Source of the DNA: Eubacteriales bacterium
GTDB taxonomy: Bacteria; Bacillota; Clostridia; Christensenellales; CAG-138
Direction: 5' to 3'
Length of the DNA stretch: 64,000 nt
Assembly: GCA_021373115.1 (NCBI GenBank)
Contig: JAJFTI010000004.1
Location: forward strand, 1 to 64,000
A program made the position numbers and the translations under genes. The notes below the pieces were generated by a model that saw only the letters and a list, made by a program, of their open reading frames with translations, ran no database searches and was not told where the DNA came from. Below are positions 1-8,967 of the stretch, piece by piece (positions within the stretch are counted from its first letter, which is position 1; each line of letters opens with the position of its first letter).

Positions 1-960
1 CTTCATTTTTTCTTCCGTGCATTCCCAGTCCGTGAACTTCGCGTTGTTGGCGAGGCAGGATTTTTCGAGTTCCTTGAGGCCCGCGGAATCGCCTGCATGC
101 AGGAGGGGCACTCTTTTCAGCATGACGTCGTAGGGCGCCCAACTCTTGGGATAGACGATGTCCGCATCCCGGAAGGCTTCGTCCATCGAGTTGGTGTGCA
201 CGAATCCGCCTCCCGTAGCGCCTGCCTGCTTTTTGGAATATTCGACGATTTCGGGGACGAGGTCATAGCCTTCGGGATGCGCGAGCGCGATTTCCATGCC
301 GAACCGGCTTGCGAGACCGATCACGCCCTGGGGGACCGAAAGCGGCTTTCCGTAAGAAGGGGAGTAAGCCCAGGTCATGGCGATCTTTTTGCCCTTGAGG
401 TTCTCTACGCCGCCGAACTCACGGATGCAATGCGCCATGTCGGCCATGCACTGCGTCGGGTGGTCGATGTCGCACTGGAGGTTGACCAGCGTCGGTTTCT
501 GCTCAAGCACGCCGTCGATATGGCCCTGCTTGACGGAATTCACGACCTCGTGCATGTAGGCGTTGCCTTTGCCGATGTACATATCGTCCCGAATGCCGAT
601 GACGTCCGCCATGAAGCTGATCATGTTCGCGGTTTCGCGGACGGTTTCGCCATGCGCAATCTGGCTCTTGCCCTCGTCTAAATCCTGCACTTCCAGGCCG
701 AGCAGGTTGCAGGCGGAAGCGAACGAAAAGCGCGTGCGCGTGCTGTTGTCCCGGAAGAGGGAAACGCCGAGGCCGGAATCGAAAATCTTGGTGGAAATGT
801 TACGCTCGCGGAGATTTCTAAGTGCATTGGCAACGGTGAACACCGTGTCGAGTTCGTCGCGTGTTTTTTCCCAGGTGAGGAAAAAGTCGCCTTCGTACAT
901 ATTTTTGTAATTGAGGCCTTCCAGCGCCTTGGTGAACTGCTTGATGTCGTCTCTACCCAT
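1..960 (-). CDS. ygeW: Knotted carbamoyltransferase YgeW (3' end cut off by window edge)
   Basis: Reads leftward from an ATG at 960 through 320 codons without a stop to the window edge, so the C-terminus is missing. It is a member of the ornithine/aspartate carbamoyltransferase superfamily: the carbamoyl-phosphate loop STRTR lies at about residues 73-77 and an HPTQ motif lies in the middle. The sequence resembles the YgeW branch (knotted carbamoyltransferase of unsettled substrate, found with purine and selenium-linked catabolic genes) rather than ArgF. An AGGAGTG ribosome site precedes the start. It lies 86 bp downstream of ygeY on the same strand, probably in one operon. Family is confident; the real substrate is unknown. 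Confidence 0.9.
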   Translation of the reverse strand, partial: MGRDDIKQFTKALEGLNYKNMYEGDFFLTWEKTRDELDTVFTVANALRNLRERNISTKIFDSGLGVSLFRDNSTRTRFSFASACNLLGLEVQDLDEGKSQIAHGETVRETANMISFMADVIGIRDDMYIGKGNAYMHEVVNSVKQGHIDGVLEQKPTLVNLQCDIDHPTQCMADMAHCIREFGGVENLKGKKIAMTWAYSPSYGKPLSVPQGVIGLASRFGMEIALAHPEGYDLVPEIVEYSKKQAGATGGGFVHTNSMDEAFRDADIVYPKSWAPYDVMLKRVPLLHAGDSAGLKELEKSCLANNAKFTDWECTEEKMK

Positions 961-1006
961 AAATTTCACTCCTGTTTTCTTTTCTTCGTTCAAAATGAGA
1001 AAATAA

Positions 1007-1035
1007 GTGCAGAACGGGGATCACCCGTCCTGCAC
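1007..1035 (-). terminator. Stem-loop between ygeY and ygeW
   Basis: Arms at 1007-1018 and 1024-1035 pair over 12 bp with one mismatch. On the minus strand the stem is followed by a broken T-rich run. It could act as a partial terminator lowering ygeW expression, or as an mRNA-stabilising hairpin. Confidence 0.45.
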
Positions 1036-1046
1036 TCCGTTTCCAA

Positions 1047-2420
1047 TCAGCAGGCGGATTTGCCGGATGTCGTATCGGTGCCGCCCGCGCGGAACTGACA
1101 GACGTCTTCGTTGCCCTTGCCCTTATACATGGAGGGAACGAGCGCATAGACCGCCGCGCAGGTAACGAGATCCTGCTTCCAGGTGACCTCGTTCGGCGCG
1201 TGCGCCTGGCTCTCCGCACCGGGGCCAAAGCCGACGCAGGGGATTCCGTAACGGCCCTGAATGGACACGCCGTTGGTGGAGAACGTCCATTTGTCAATCA
1301 GGGGACGGTTCCGCAGGTGCATCGCGTCCTTGGGCCCAATGCGCTGTTCGCCGTAAAGCGCTTTATGCGCGTCCGCGAGCGCCTGCACGTGCGGGGCGGT
1401 TTCCTTATTGATCCAGGTTGGAAAATAGCACTCGGTTTCATAGACGAGACCGGTCCAGGCGGGACGGTCGTAGAGATACATGCTGACCTTTGCGCCGTGC
1501 TTTTTGCAGGCGGGCAGGTTTTCGATTTCCTTGATGCAGCTTTCCCAGGTTTCGCCGGCGGTCATGCGGCGGTCGATCGAGATCGAGCAGCTGTCCGCAA
1601 CAGCGCAGCGCGAGGGGCTGGTGAAGAAAATCTGCGAAACGGTGCAGGTGCCGCGACCGAGGAAGCGCGCGTCCTCATAATGATCCGGATTAAACTTCGG
1701 GTCGAGCATCTTGACAAGACCCTTGATCTCGTCCTTGCTTTCGCAGCTGTTGGCATTGAGGGCTTCCACGTCCTTGAGGATGTCCGCCATCTTATAGATC
1801 GCGTTGTCGCCGCGTTCCGGCGCGCTGCCGTGGCAGGAGATGCCCTTCACGTCCACACGAATCTCCATGCGCCCGCGGTGACCGCGGTAGATGCCGCCGT
1901 CCGTCGGTTCGGTGGAAACGACGAACTCCGGTTTGATCTTGTCCTCGTTGTGGATGTACTGCCAGCAGAGGCCGTCGCAGTCCTCTTCCTGAACGGTGGC
2001 CGCTACGAGGATCTTGTAGCCTTCCGGAATCAGGCCGAGATCCTTCATAATCTTTGCGCCGTAGACGGCGGAAACCACGCCGCCTTCCTGGTCGGAACCG
2101 CCGCGCCCGTAGATCACTTCGCCGGTTTCGTATCCTTCGTAGGGGTTCTTTTCCCAGTTGGCAATGTTGCCGATGCCAACAGTGTCAATGTGCCCATCGA
2201 ATGCAATGATTTTATCCCCGGTGCCTATCCAGCCGAGGGCGTTCCCTTCCGGGTCGATTTCGGCTTTGTCGAAACCGAGCGCTTCCATCTCTTTGATGGT
2301 GCGCTTGATGACGCCTTCCTCCTCGCAGCTTTCGCTCGGGATCGCGATCAGATCGCGCAGGAATTTCGTCATCTGCTTTTCATAGGCTTGCGCAGCCTGT
2401 TTGACTTTGCTGACGTCCAT
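1047..2420 (-). CDS. ygeY: YgeY-family M20 metallopeptidase/deacetylase-like hydrolase
   Basis: A 457-residue M20-type zinc hydrolase of the YgeY ('selenium metabolism-linked hydrolase') group. The metal-binding segments FDGHIDTVG and [10 protein letters not shown], the EEDCDG glutamate pair and STEPTDGGI are visible in family order. The chosen start is the ATG at 2420 (MDVSKVKQ), preceded by AAAGGAAG at good spacing; the frame stays open upstream, but that extension has no family-like sequence. It lies between the YheO-like regulator (55 bp upstream) and ygeW, all on the minus strand. Family members are thought to act on amide bonds in purine or carbamoyl breakdown products; the exact substrate is not known. 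Confidence 0.88.
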   Translation of the reverse strand: MDVSKVKQAAQAYEKQMTKFLRDLIAIPSESCEEEGVIKRTIKEMEALGFDKAEIDPEGNALGWIGTGDKIIAFDGHIDTVGIGNIANWEKNPYEGYETGEVIYGRGGSDQEGGVVSAVYGAKIMKDLGLIPEGYKILVAATVQEEDCDGLCWQYIHNEDKIKPEFVVSTEPTDGGIYRGHRGRMEIRVDVKGISCHGSAPERGDNAIYKMADILKDVEALNANSCESKDEIKGLVKMLDPKFNPDHYEDARFLGRGTCTVSQIFFTSPSRCAVADSCSISIDRRMTAGETWESCIKEIENLPACKKHGAKVSMYLYDRPAWTGLVYETECYFPTWINKETAPHVQALADAHKALYGEQRIGPKDAMHLRNRPLIDKWTFSTNGVSIQGRYGIPCVGFGPGAESQAHAPNEVTWKQDLVTCAAVYALVPSMYKGKGNEDVCQFRAGGTDTTSGKSAC

Positions 2421-2475
2421 GTTGGTTGATCTTCCTTTCTGCATGCCCCGACCGCAGCCGCGGCAAGCGGTACGG

Positions 2476-3105
2476 TCAATCTTTTTTCGCGTCGATATAG
2501 GAATAAAGGGTATATTTGCTGATGCCGAAGTATTTCGACACCTTGTCGCCGCTCTTGGTGACGAGGAACGCACCCGCCTGATAGAGGAACTGGATCGCCG
2601 CGATCTTGTCCTCTTTTGTCATCATGGCAACGGGTTTGCCAACGATAACGACGCTCTGCTCAATTAAATCGTCCAGCAGGTCGTTGACGTTCTGCGGAAT
2701 CCGTTCCGGCATGGTCGGCTCGCTGTTGTGATGCAGAACGCTCGCAATCGCCCGTTCCGCCATCAGAAGCTCCGTAATGTCGTAGTTGATGGACAGCACG
2801 CCTTCGATGACGCCTTCGTCGTTCCGCAGGTAGACCGTGCTCGATTTGAGCACCCGCCCGTCCCGCGTTTTCGTCAGGTAGCCGAGTTCGTCCGTCAAAG
2901 CAGCGTCGCGTTTGCGCTGAATTGCTTCGAGCACGACGCGGGAAGCGCTGCCCCCGGCCTGACGATGGGATACATGCCCGTTTTCGATAACCGCTATTGT
3001 GTGCTCGGTATCGTCGCCCGAAATATCGTGGACGACAACTTCGCTGCTTTCACCGAATTCGGCGGTGATTGCCTTGGCGAGACGCTGCAAAAATTCCAGA
3101 TCCAT
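2476..3105 (-). CDS. YheO-like PAS/helix-turn-helix transcriptional regulator
   Basis: A 209-residue regulator with an N-terminal PAS-like YheO domain (residues about 1-120; [11 protein letters not shown] and [13 protein letters not shown] are typical) and a C-terminal helix-turn-helix ([14 protein letters not shown] ... [15 protein letters not shown]). The ATG at 3105 is preferred over a TTG at 3129 because an AGAGGG site lies about 8-10 nt before it. Being the first gene of the minus-strand ygeY-ygeW unit, it is probably the local regulator. YheO-family proteins may sense a small ligand through the PAS domain; the ligand here is unknown. Confidence 0.85.
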   Translation of the reverse strand: MDLEFLQRLAKAITAEFGESSEVVVHDISGDDTEHTIAVIENGHVSHRQAGGSASRVVLEAIQRKRDAALTDELGYLTKTRDGRVLKSSTVYLRNDEGVIEGVLSINYDITELLMAERAIASVLHHNSEPTMPERIPQNVNDLLDDLIEQSVVIVGKPVAMMTKEDKIAAIQFLYQAGAFLVTKSGDKVSKYFGISKYTLYSYIDAKKD

Positions 3106-3225
3106 GCTGCGAACCCTCTTCCCTATCAATAATATACAAAACAGAAAGAAAAAACAAGCCGGAAAACAAATATATTTTATGATGCCTTAAATATTTTTTG
3201 TAACCATGCTCTAAATATTAATTTT

Positions 3226-3255
3226 ATTGTAACATAAATAGATAGCAGTTGACAA
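3226..3255 (-). promoter_or_regulatory. Probable sigma-A promoter for the regulator-ygeY-ygeW unit
   Basis: On the minus strand, TTGTCA (3255-3250), an 18-bp spacer and TACAAT (3231-3226) lie about 120 bp upstream of the regulator start, in AT-rich DNA. Confidence 0.6.
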
Positions 3256-3336
3256 AAACTTTTGTAAAATACCGCCGCTTGCGCGAAGAGGTATCCATAA
3301 AAAGGCGCAATTCGTAACAAACTCACGTTTCCTTTC

Positions 3337-3365
3337 TTGTGCTTATGCAGGAAATAAGGTAGAAT
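3337..3365 (+). promoter_or_regulatory. Probable sigma-A promoter for the DUF1292 gene
   Basis: TTGTGC (3337-3342), a 17-bp spacer and TAGAAT (3360-3365) lie 45 bp before the start at 3410. This promoter diverges from the minus-strand promoter at 3226-3255. Confidence 0.65.
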
Positions 3366-3409
3366 GAAGTGACCTGAAATCAGGCAATAACGGTAAGGTG
3401 GTGAACCGC

Positions 3410-3745
3410 ATGGAAGAAGAGCGTGATCTGGTGGTTTTTTCGGATGACGACGGCAATGAGTTTGAACTTGAGGTCGTAGACTATTTCGATTACGAGGGCC
3501 AGGAGTACGCGGTGCTGCTCGATCCGGAAGCGGGCTGTGCGTGCGGCTGCGGCTGCGAACACGAAACCTGTGAAGACGAGCATGGCGCGGAAGTCTATAT
3601 CATGAAGATCGTCGTCAATGGCGAATACGAGGAGTTTCTCCCCGCGGACGAGGATAAAATGGAAGCCCTTTCTAAAATCGTTGAAGAGCGCTTTGAAGCG
3701 CTGGAAGACGAAGAGGACGACGAGGAAGAGGACGACAAGGACTAA
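3410..3745 (+). CDS. DUF1292 family acidic protein
   Basis: A 111-residue, strongly acidic protein of the DUF1292 (YrzB-like) family, common in Firmicutes and of unknown function. The N-terminal half has the family pattern of a beta-rich domain (DLVVFSDDDGNEFELEVVD ... EYAVLLDPE), a short cysteine-rich insert (CACGCGCEHETC) that could bind a metal, and a C-terminal tail of Asp/Glu. The ATG at 3410 is chosen over a GTG at 3398 because AAGGTGG lies 8 nt before it. It has its own promoter and terminator. The CxCxCxC cluster is not a fixed feature of the family as I know it. Confidence 0.85.
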   Translation: MEEERDLVVFSDDDGNEFELEVVDYFDYEGQEYAVLLDPEAGCACGCGCEHETCEDEHGAEVYIMKIVVNGEYEEFLPADEDKMEALSKIVEERFEALEDEEDDEEEDDKD

Positions 3746-3773
3746 TTCCCCGTTCGGCAAACGGAAAACCCAT

Positions 3774-3805
3774 AAACCCGCGGCAAACCTGGCCGTGGGT
3801 TTTTC
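3774..3805 (+). terminator. Intrinsic terminator of the DUF1292 gene
   Basis: An 11-bp stem (3774-3784 with 3792-3802), a 7-nt loop and a following T run. Confidence 0.8.
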
Positions 3806-3959
3806 CGTTTCGTTTAACCGATTAATAATAAGATTGGTGGCGATAATTGTTAATAATGGAGTACAAATTCGTCCGAAATGGTGGATGATTGTTCTTTGTT
3901 GACAGCGCTGCCTATAACAAATTCACGGTTTCTCTGGAAAGCGTTCGCATCAAATGCGA

Positions 3960-4004
3960 ATATCCACAAAAGTTATCCACATCTGTGGATAAACCTGTGG
4001 ATAA
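3960..4004 (+). promoter_or_regulatory. Cluster of four DnaA boxes
   Basis: Within 45 bp there is one near-match ATATCCACA (3960-3968) and three perfect TTATCCACA boxes: 3973-3981 on plus, 3984-3992 and 3996-4004 on minus. Starts are 11-13 bp apart, about one helical turn. An AT-rich stretch (3815-3875) lies just upstream. There is no dnaA or dnaN nearby. DnaA binding is a strong inference; the role (origin-like element, DnaA titration site, or control of uvrA) is open. The rest of the 3806-4114 gap shows nothing else. Confidence 0.8.
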
Positions 4005-4114
4005 CCGAGGTGAAGCGGTTTATTGCTGCGAAACGCAAGCCGGCTAGCGCAATGCGCACGAATTGTGAAAATTAGGAAATTTCGCGCAAAAATAGCGCAT
4101 ACATTTTAATAATC

Positions 4115-4123
4115 TGGTATAAT
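4115..4123 (+). promoter_or_regulatory. Extended -10 promoter of uvrA
   Basis: TGGTATAAT at 4115-4123 is an extended -10 element with a perfect TATAAT; no good -35 is seen. Transcription should begin near 4130, just before the LexA box. Confidence 0.7.
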
Positions 4124-4136
4124 CGCTTAGACAGTA

Positions 4137-4150
4137 CGAACAAGTGTTTG
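4137..4150 (+). promoter_or_regulatory. LexA (SOS) operator of uvrA
   Basis: CGAACAAGTGTTTG matches the Bacillus/Firmicute LexA consensus CGAACRNRYGTTYG at every position. It lies immediately downstream of the expected transcription start, so bound LexA should block uvrA until DNA damage. Confidence 0.88.
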
Positions 4151-4213
4151 TTCGCCGCGGCTCTTCCGGATTCGCCGGAAGGCACGAATGGGATCGGGAA
4201 AGGATATTCCTTC

Positions 4214-7033
4214 ATGAAGGACATCATCATCAAAGGCGCGCGGGAGCATAATCTCAAAAATATAGACCTCGTGGTTCCGCGCGATAAATTCGTCGTCTTT
4301 ACGGGGCTCTCCGGCAGCGGAAAGTCCAGCCTCGCGTTTGATACCATCTATGCGGAAGGTCAGCGACGCTATGTCGAGAGCCTATCCTCCTATGCGCGCC
4401 AGTTTTTGGGGCAGATGGAAAAGCCGGATATCGACAGCATCGACGGCCTTTCTCCCGCAATCTCCATCGACCAGAAGAGCACGAGCCACAATCCGCGCAG
4501 TACCGTAGGCACCGTAACGGAGATTCACGACTATCTTCGTTTACTCTACGCGCGCTGCGGAATTCCGCACTGCCCGGAATGCGGCAAGACGATTGAGCGG
4601 CAGACGATTGACCAGGTGGTGGATCGCGTTCGCGCGCTGCCGGAAGACACGAAGGCGCAGATCATCGCCCCTTGCGTGCGCGGCCGAAAAGGCGAACATC
4701 AGAAGCTGCTCGACGAACTCAAGCGTGAGGGCTACGTTCGCGTCCGCGTGGACAAAACGGTTTACGACATAGCGGACGTACCCGCGCTGGATAAAAAGTT
4801 TAAGCATTCGATTGAAGCGGTGATTGACCGTATCGTGATCAAACCCGGCATGGAAGGGCGGCTGACGGACTCGCTTGAAACGGCGTTCCGGCTTGGCAAC
4901 GGCCTGGCTATTGTTGCGATTTCGGACGGAGAGGAAATGCTCTTTTCGCAGAATTATGCCTGTCCGGACTGCGGCATCAGCATTGAAGACCTGACCCCGC
5001 GCATGTTTTCCTTCAATAATCCGTTTGGCGCGTGCCCGACGTGCTCCGGACTCGGTACGCTGCTCAAGATCGATCCGGACCTTGTGATTCCCGACACGCA
5101 TCTTTCCCTCGCGCAGGGCTGCGTAAACGTGATGGGCTGGAACAGCGGGTCAAAGGGCACGATTGCCAGCATGTATTTCGAAGCGCTGACAAAGCACTAT
5201 GGCGTTTCCATGAAAACGCCCTACGAAGAGCTGCCGGAGGAGGTACAGAACGCCGTCCTTTACGGTACGGGCAAGGAAAAACTCCATATCGCCTATAAAA
5301 AGGAGTTCGGCAGCGGAACGTTCGACGCGCCGTTTGAAGGTATTGCAACCAACATGGAGCGGCGCTACCGCGAAAGCACATCCGAATACAGCAAACAGGA
5401 AATCGAGCGCTTCATGGCGCAGACGCCCTGCCCGGACTGCAAGGGCAAGCGCCTCAAGCGCGAAAGCCTTGCCGTTACGGTTGGGGACATGAATGTTGCC
5501 GATCTTTCCGACCTGCCGGTGAAGTCCGCGCGGGAGTTCCTCAAGAATCTCAAACTGGGAAAAACCCAAACGATGATCGCCGAGCAGATTTTAAAAGAGA
5601 TCGACGCGCGGCTGGGCTTTCTCGTCAACGTCGGCCTCGACTACCTGACGCTTTCCCGTTCGGCGGTTTCACTTTCCGGCGGCGAGGCGCAGCGCATCCG
5701 GCTCGCAACGCAGATCGGCAGCGGGCTGATGGGTGTGCTCTACATTCTGGACGAGCCGAGCATCGGCCTGCATCAGCGGGACAACGCGCGGCTGCTCAAA
5801 ACGCTAAAGACGATGCGCGATCTCGGCAACACCCTGATTGTGGTGGAGCATGATGAGGAAACGATTCGATCAGCCGATTATGTGGTGGATATCGGCCCCG
5901 GTGCGGGTGAACACGGCGGGGAAGTGGTTGCGGTTGGAACGCCGGAGGAAATCGCCGCAAACGAAAAATCGATTACGGGAGCCTATCTAAGCGGGCGCAT
6001 GTGCATTCCCGTTCCGCAATCGAGGCGCGAGGGCAGCGGACAGAAACTTGTCGTCCGCGGCGCGCGCGCGCATAACCTGAAAAATATCGACGTGGAAATT
6101 CCTCTGGGCAAGTTCGTCTGCGTGACCGGCGTATCCGGCAGCGGCAAGTCGAGCCTTGTGAACGAGATCATCAAGAAATCGCTGCTGCGGGACCTGAACC
6201 GCGCGCATTCCCGTCCCGGCGATCATGACCGAATCGAGGGCGTCTCCGCGCTCGACAAGATTATTGATATCGACCAGAGCCCCATCGGACGTACGCCGCG
6301 CAGCAACCCCGCGACCTACTGCGGCCTGTTCGACCTGATACGCGCGGTGTTTGCCAACACGCCGGACTCGCGTATGCGCGGCTACAGCAACGGTCGTTTC
6401 AGCTTCAACGTTAAGGGCGGCCGCTGCGAGGCCTGCAACGGCGACGGTATCATCAAGATTGAAATGCACTTTTTACCGGATATCTACGTTCCCTGCGAGG
6501 TTTGCGGCGGGAAGCGCTACAACCGCGAAACGCTCGAGGTGCATTATAAGGGAAAGAACATCTACGACGTGCTGGAAATGACGGTGGAGGAGGCGCTTCG
6601 CTTCTTTAAACCGCTGCCCAAGATCGCGCGGAAGCTGCAGACGCTTTACGACGTAGGCCTGGGCTATGTGAAGATCGGCCAGCCGAGCACGCAGCTTTCC
6701 GGCGGCGAAGCGCAGCGTGTGAAACTTGCGACGGAGCTGAGCCGGCGCGACACCGGAAAAACGCTCTACATCCTGGACGAGCCGACGACGGGCCTGCATG
6801 TGGACGACGTAAAGCGTCTGCTGGAGATTCTCCAGCGGCTCTGCGAAACCGGCAGTACGGTGCTGGTGATCGAGCACAACATGGACGTGATCAAGTGCGC
6901 GGACTATGTCATTGATCTTGGACCGGAAGGCGGAAACGCAGGCGGAACGGTTGTCGCCACCGGAACGCCGGAGGAGATTGCCGCCGTGGAAGGCAGCTAT
7001 ACGGGTCAGTTCCTCAAACACGTATTGGTATAA
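4214..7033 (+). CDS. uvrA: Excinuclease ABC subunit UvrA
   Basis: A 939-residue UvrA, the usual length, the damage-recognition ATPase of nucleotide excision repair. It contains two ABC modules: Walker [10 protein letters not shown] near residue 33 and GVSGSGKSS near residue 640, two signature motifs (LSGGEAQR), and zinc-binding CxxC pairs (CPDC, CPTC, CEAC, CEVC). The start is the ATG at 4214 (MKDIIIKGA) with GGGAAAGGA before it; an upstream TTG extension at 4148 overlaps the LexA box and is rejected. uvrB and uvrC are not in the window. Regulation by LexA is visible at 4137-4150. Confidence 0.98.
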   Translation: MKDIIIKGAREHNLKNIDLVVPRDKFVVFTGLSGSGKSSLAFDTIYAEGQRRYVESLSSYARQFLGQMEKPDIDSIDGLSPAISIDQKSTSHNPRSTVGTVTEIHDYLRLLYARCGIPHCPECGKTIERQTIDQVVDRVRALPEDTKAQIIAPCVRGRKGEHQKLLDELKREGYVRVRVDKTVYDIADVPALDKKFKHSIEAVIDRIVIKPGMEGRLTDSLETAFRLGNGLAIVAISDGEEMLFSQNYACPDCGISIEDLTPRMFSFNNPFGACPTCSGLGTLLKIDPDLVIPDTHLSLAQGCVNVMGWNSGSKGTIASMYFEALTKHYGVSMKTPYEELPEEVQNAVLYGTGKEKLHIAYKKEFGSGTFDAPFEGIATNMERRYRESTSEYSKQEIERFMAQTPCPDCKGKRLKRESLAVTVGDMNVADLSDLPVKSAREFLKNLKLGKTQTMIAEQILKEIDARLGFLVNVGLDYLTLSRSAVSLSGGEAQRIRLATQIGSGLMGVLYILDEPSIGLHQRDNARLLKTLKTMRDLGNTLIVVEHDEETIRSADYVVDIGPGAGEHGGEVVAVGTPEEIAANEKSITGAYLSGRMCIPVPQSRREGSGQKLVVRGARAHNLKNIDVEIPLGKFVCVTGVSGSGKSSLVNEIIKKSLLRDLNRAHSRPGDHDRIEGVSALDKIIDIDQSPIGRTPRSNPATYCGLFDLIRAVFANTPDSRMRGYSNGRFSFNVKGGRCEACNGDGIIKIEMHFLPDIYVPCEVCGGKRYNRETLEVHYKGKNIYDVLEMTVEEALRFFKPLPKIARKLQTLYDVGLGYVKIGQPSTQLSGGEAQRVKLATELSRRDTGKTLYILDEPTTGLHVDDVKRLLEILQRLCETGSTVLVIEHNMDVIKCADYVIDLGPEGGNAGGTVVATGTPEEIAAVEGSYTGQFLKHVLV

Positions 7034-7039
7034 CCGATT

Positions 7040-7064
7040 GGGCGCGTTCTCGCGCCCTTTTTTT
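7040..7064 (+). terminator. Intrinsic terminator of uvrA
   Basis: A 7-bp GC stem (7040-7046 with 7051-7057), a TTCT loop and seven T's, directly after the uvrA stop. Confidence 0.9.
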
Positions 7065-7155
7065 GATCTTCCTGCTCGATGTATCTTGCCAATCGCCCTG
7101 TTTGTCTGCCCTAGCCCGGTACCGGCAAACAATCGGAAAGGAACTACATTCATTT

Positions 7156-8004
7156 ATGTATACCAGATGGAGACTCTATATCCTCGCCGTATTCGTAGTG
7201 CTCGTCGCCGCGCTGATGCTCGGCTGCGCGCTCTGGCGTAAACGCGGGCACTCTTTTGGCGCATTTCGTGAGCTGCTGCTGATCCTCGGCGTGGTGCTGA
7301 TTGTGGAAACGCTGATTATCTCGACGCTCTCAAACTTTAACCTCGGTGTCATTCTGCCCGCGTTCTTCGGCGTTCAGCTCGTGTTCGTCGCGTTCGTTCT
7401 GCCCTGGATGGGACACGGATTTCTCGCGTTTCTCAAGTGGCTGATCGTCGGCTGTTACGCGGCTGCGTTTGCAATTTTCGCGGTCTGCGGCTTTCTCATG
7501 GTGCGCGCTTCCGGCGAAGGCGCGCATGCGGATGCGGACGCGATCATCGTGCTTGGCGCGGCGGTGCACGGGGACAAGGTCACCTGGGTGCTCGAAAACC
7601 GGCTCAACACCGCGGCTGCGTATCTGGAATCGCACCCCGAAGCCATTTGCGTGGTCTCCGGCGGGCAGGGCGCCGGCGAATCGGTCACCGAGGGTTCCGC
7701 CATGAAGAAATACATGGAGGAGCACGGGATCGATTCATCGCGCGTCTACGCGGAGGAGCAGGCGAAAAACACGAAGGAGAACTTCGTGAATTCCAAAAAG
7801 ATAATTGATAAGGCGCTGGGAACAAACGCCCGCATCGCGTTTGTCACGACGAATTTCCACGTGTACCGCGCGGGACGGGTGGCGAAGGAACTTGGCATGC
7901 AGGTCGTCGGGATTCCGGCGGAGGACGTTTGGTACCTGCGGCTTAACAACTTCCTGCGGGAATGCGTGGGTATTTGCGTCTATGCCTTACGGGGGGATAT
8001 CTAG
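7156..8004 (+). CDS. YdcF/SanA-like (DUF218) membrane protein
   Basis: A 282-residue protein with about four N-terminal membrane segments (residues 5-25, 38-58, 62-85, 92-115) followed by a DUF218 domain: DADAIIVLGAAV, VSGGQG, the ENRLNTAA helix and the TTNFHVYRA segment are characteristic. Related proteins (YdcF, SanA, ElyC) are linked to envelope integrity and undecaprenyl-phosphate economy in enterobacteria; the chemistry is not settled. The ATG at 7156 is used because the membrane segment begins right after it; a weak AAAGGAA lies upstream. It sits 80 bp before uppP, which fits an envelope role. Confidence 0.85.
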   Translation: MYTRWRLYILAVFVVLVAALMLGCALWRKRGHSFGAFRELLLILGVVLIVETLIISTLSNFNLGVILPAFFGVQLVFVAFVLPWMGHGFLAFLKWLIVGCYAAAFAIFAVCGFLMVRASGEGAHADADAIIVLGAAVHGDKVTWVLENRLNTAAAYLESHPEAICVVSGGQGAGESVTEGSAMKKYMEEHGIDSSRVYAEEQAKNTKENFVNSKKIIDKALGTNARIAFVTTNFHVYRAGRVAKELGMQVVGIPAEDVWYLRLNNFLRECVGICVYALRGDI

Positions 8005-8024
8005 AGGGCGGACGACAGCACCGC

Positions 8025-8053
8025 TTGCCTTGCTTCCCGTTTACGTGTAGAAT
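8025..8053 (+). promoter_or_regulatory. Probable sigma-A promoter of uppP
   Basis: TTGCCT (8025-8030), a 17-bp spacer and TAGAAT (8048-8053) lie 31 bp before the uppP start. Confidence 0.65.
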
Positions 8054-8084
8054 GAAACAGAACTTTTTCGTTTGAGGTACGCAT

Positions 8085-8894
8085 ATGAACGTTTGGATAG
8101 CGATGCTGCTCGGTCTTGTGCAGGGGCTTTGCGAGTTCCTTCCGGTGAGCAGCAGCGGACACCTACTTTTACTGCAGGAGATGTTTGGCGTAACCGAAGG
8201 GGCAATGTTTTTTACCGTGATGCTGCATTTGGCGACTCTGGCCGCGGTGTTCGTTGTCTATTGGGAAATCATCATAGAGCTGATAAAGCATCCCTTTCAG
8301 AAGACGGTCGGCATGCTGATTCTGGCCACGATTCCAACCGTTGTCATTGCGGTTCTGTTCAAGAAGGTCGAACCGTTCGCCTCGTTCTATACGGCAACTG
8401 AAAACGGCTCGTTCCTGGGCTATGGATTCCTCATTACCTCCGCGCTGCTGTTTTCCAGCGATCTGCTTCGCCGGAAGAACGTGAGAGGGCGGAAGATGAA
8501 GGATATGCGCGTGGGTGACGCGCTGTTCATCGGCGCGATGCAGGGCGTCGCAATTCTGCCCAGCGTTTCGCGTTCCGGCGGCACAATCGCGGGCGCGCTG
8601 TATACGGGACTCAACCGTAAGACCGCCGCGGATTTTTCGTTTCTCATGTCGATCCCCGCAATTCTCGGCGGCGCGCTGGTCGAGGTTCCGGATGCGCTGG
8701 AATCCGGCATGGCCGGTGTTCATTGGACGAGTCTGGCCGCGGGAATGCTGGTTGCGGGGATGACGGGGTATTTTGCGATTAAGCTCATGATTGCGGCGAT
8801 CAAGAAAAAGAAGCTCTGGGGCTTTGCGATCTATACCGCCATTCTCGGCATACTGGTCATCGTAGATCAGTACGTGACGCACTTCTTCCTGTAA
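8085..8894 (+). CDS. uppP: Undecaprenyl-diphosphatase UppP (BacA type)
   Basis: A 269-residue polytopic membrane enzyme that removes a phosphate from undecaprenyl diphosphate to recycle the lipid carrier of peptidoglycan synthesis. Family signatures are clear: GLVQGLCEFLPVSSSGHL at residues 8-25 and the second motif PSVSRSGGTIAGAL near 162. Length and about eight membrane segments are normal. Loss or excess of this protein alters bacitracin sensitivity in other bacteria. A GAGGT ribosome site lies before the ATG. It follows the YdcF-like gene but has its own promoter. Confidence 0.97.
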   Translation: MNVWIAMLLGLVQGLCEFLPVSSSGHLLLLQEMFGVTEGAMFFTVMLHLATLAAVFVVYWEIIIELIKHPFQKTVGMLILATIPTVVIAVLFKKVEPFASFYTATENGSFLGYGFLITSALLFSSDLLRRKNVRGRKMKDMRVGDALFIGAMQGVAILPSVSRSGGTIAGALYTGLNRKTAADFSFLMSIPAILGGALVEVPDALESGMAGVHWTSLAAGMLVAGMTGYFAIKLMIAAIKKKKLWGFAIYTAILGILVIVDQYVTHFFL

Positions 8895-8916
8895 GAATCG
8901 GAAATGTAAATCAAAC

Positions 8917-8950
8917 GAAAAACACCGGCGCGGAGGATTCCGAGCCGGTG
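8917..8950. terminator. Bidirectional terminator between uppP and the GNAT gene
   Basis: Complementary CACCGGC/GCCGGTG arms (8923-8929 and 8944-8950) are flanked by A-rich sequence on the left and T-rich sequence on the right, serving two convergent genes. Confidence 0.75.
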
Positions 8951-8967
8951 CTTAGTTTTTCGCGTTT

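Noticed and set aside
1200..2429. Long plus-strand open frames opposite ygeY, leuS, galK and ftsH
   Set aside because: These are mirror frames of GC-rich genes, with unnatural composition and no family match.
3249..3270. Plus-strand promoter from TTGACA at 3249
   Set aside because: The only -10-like sequence downstream (TAAAAT at 3265) is just 10 bp away; the promoter at 3337-3365 fits better.
3815..4004. Full chromosomal origin (oriC)
   Set aside because: DnaA boxes and an AT-rich stretch are present, but dnaA, dnaN, rpmH, gyrB and similar origin neighbours are absent. I report only a DnaA-box cluster.
4148..4213. Longer UvrA N-terminus from a TTG at 4148
   Set aside because: It overlaps the LexA box, lacks a ribosome site, and family proteins start at the ATG at 4214.
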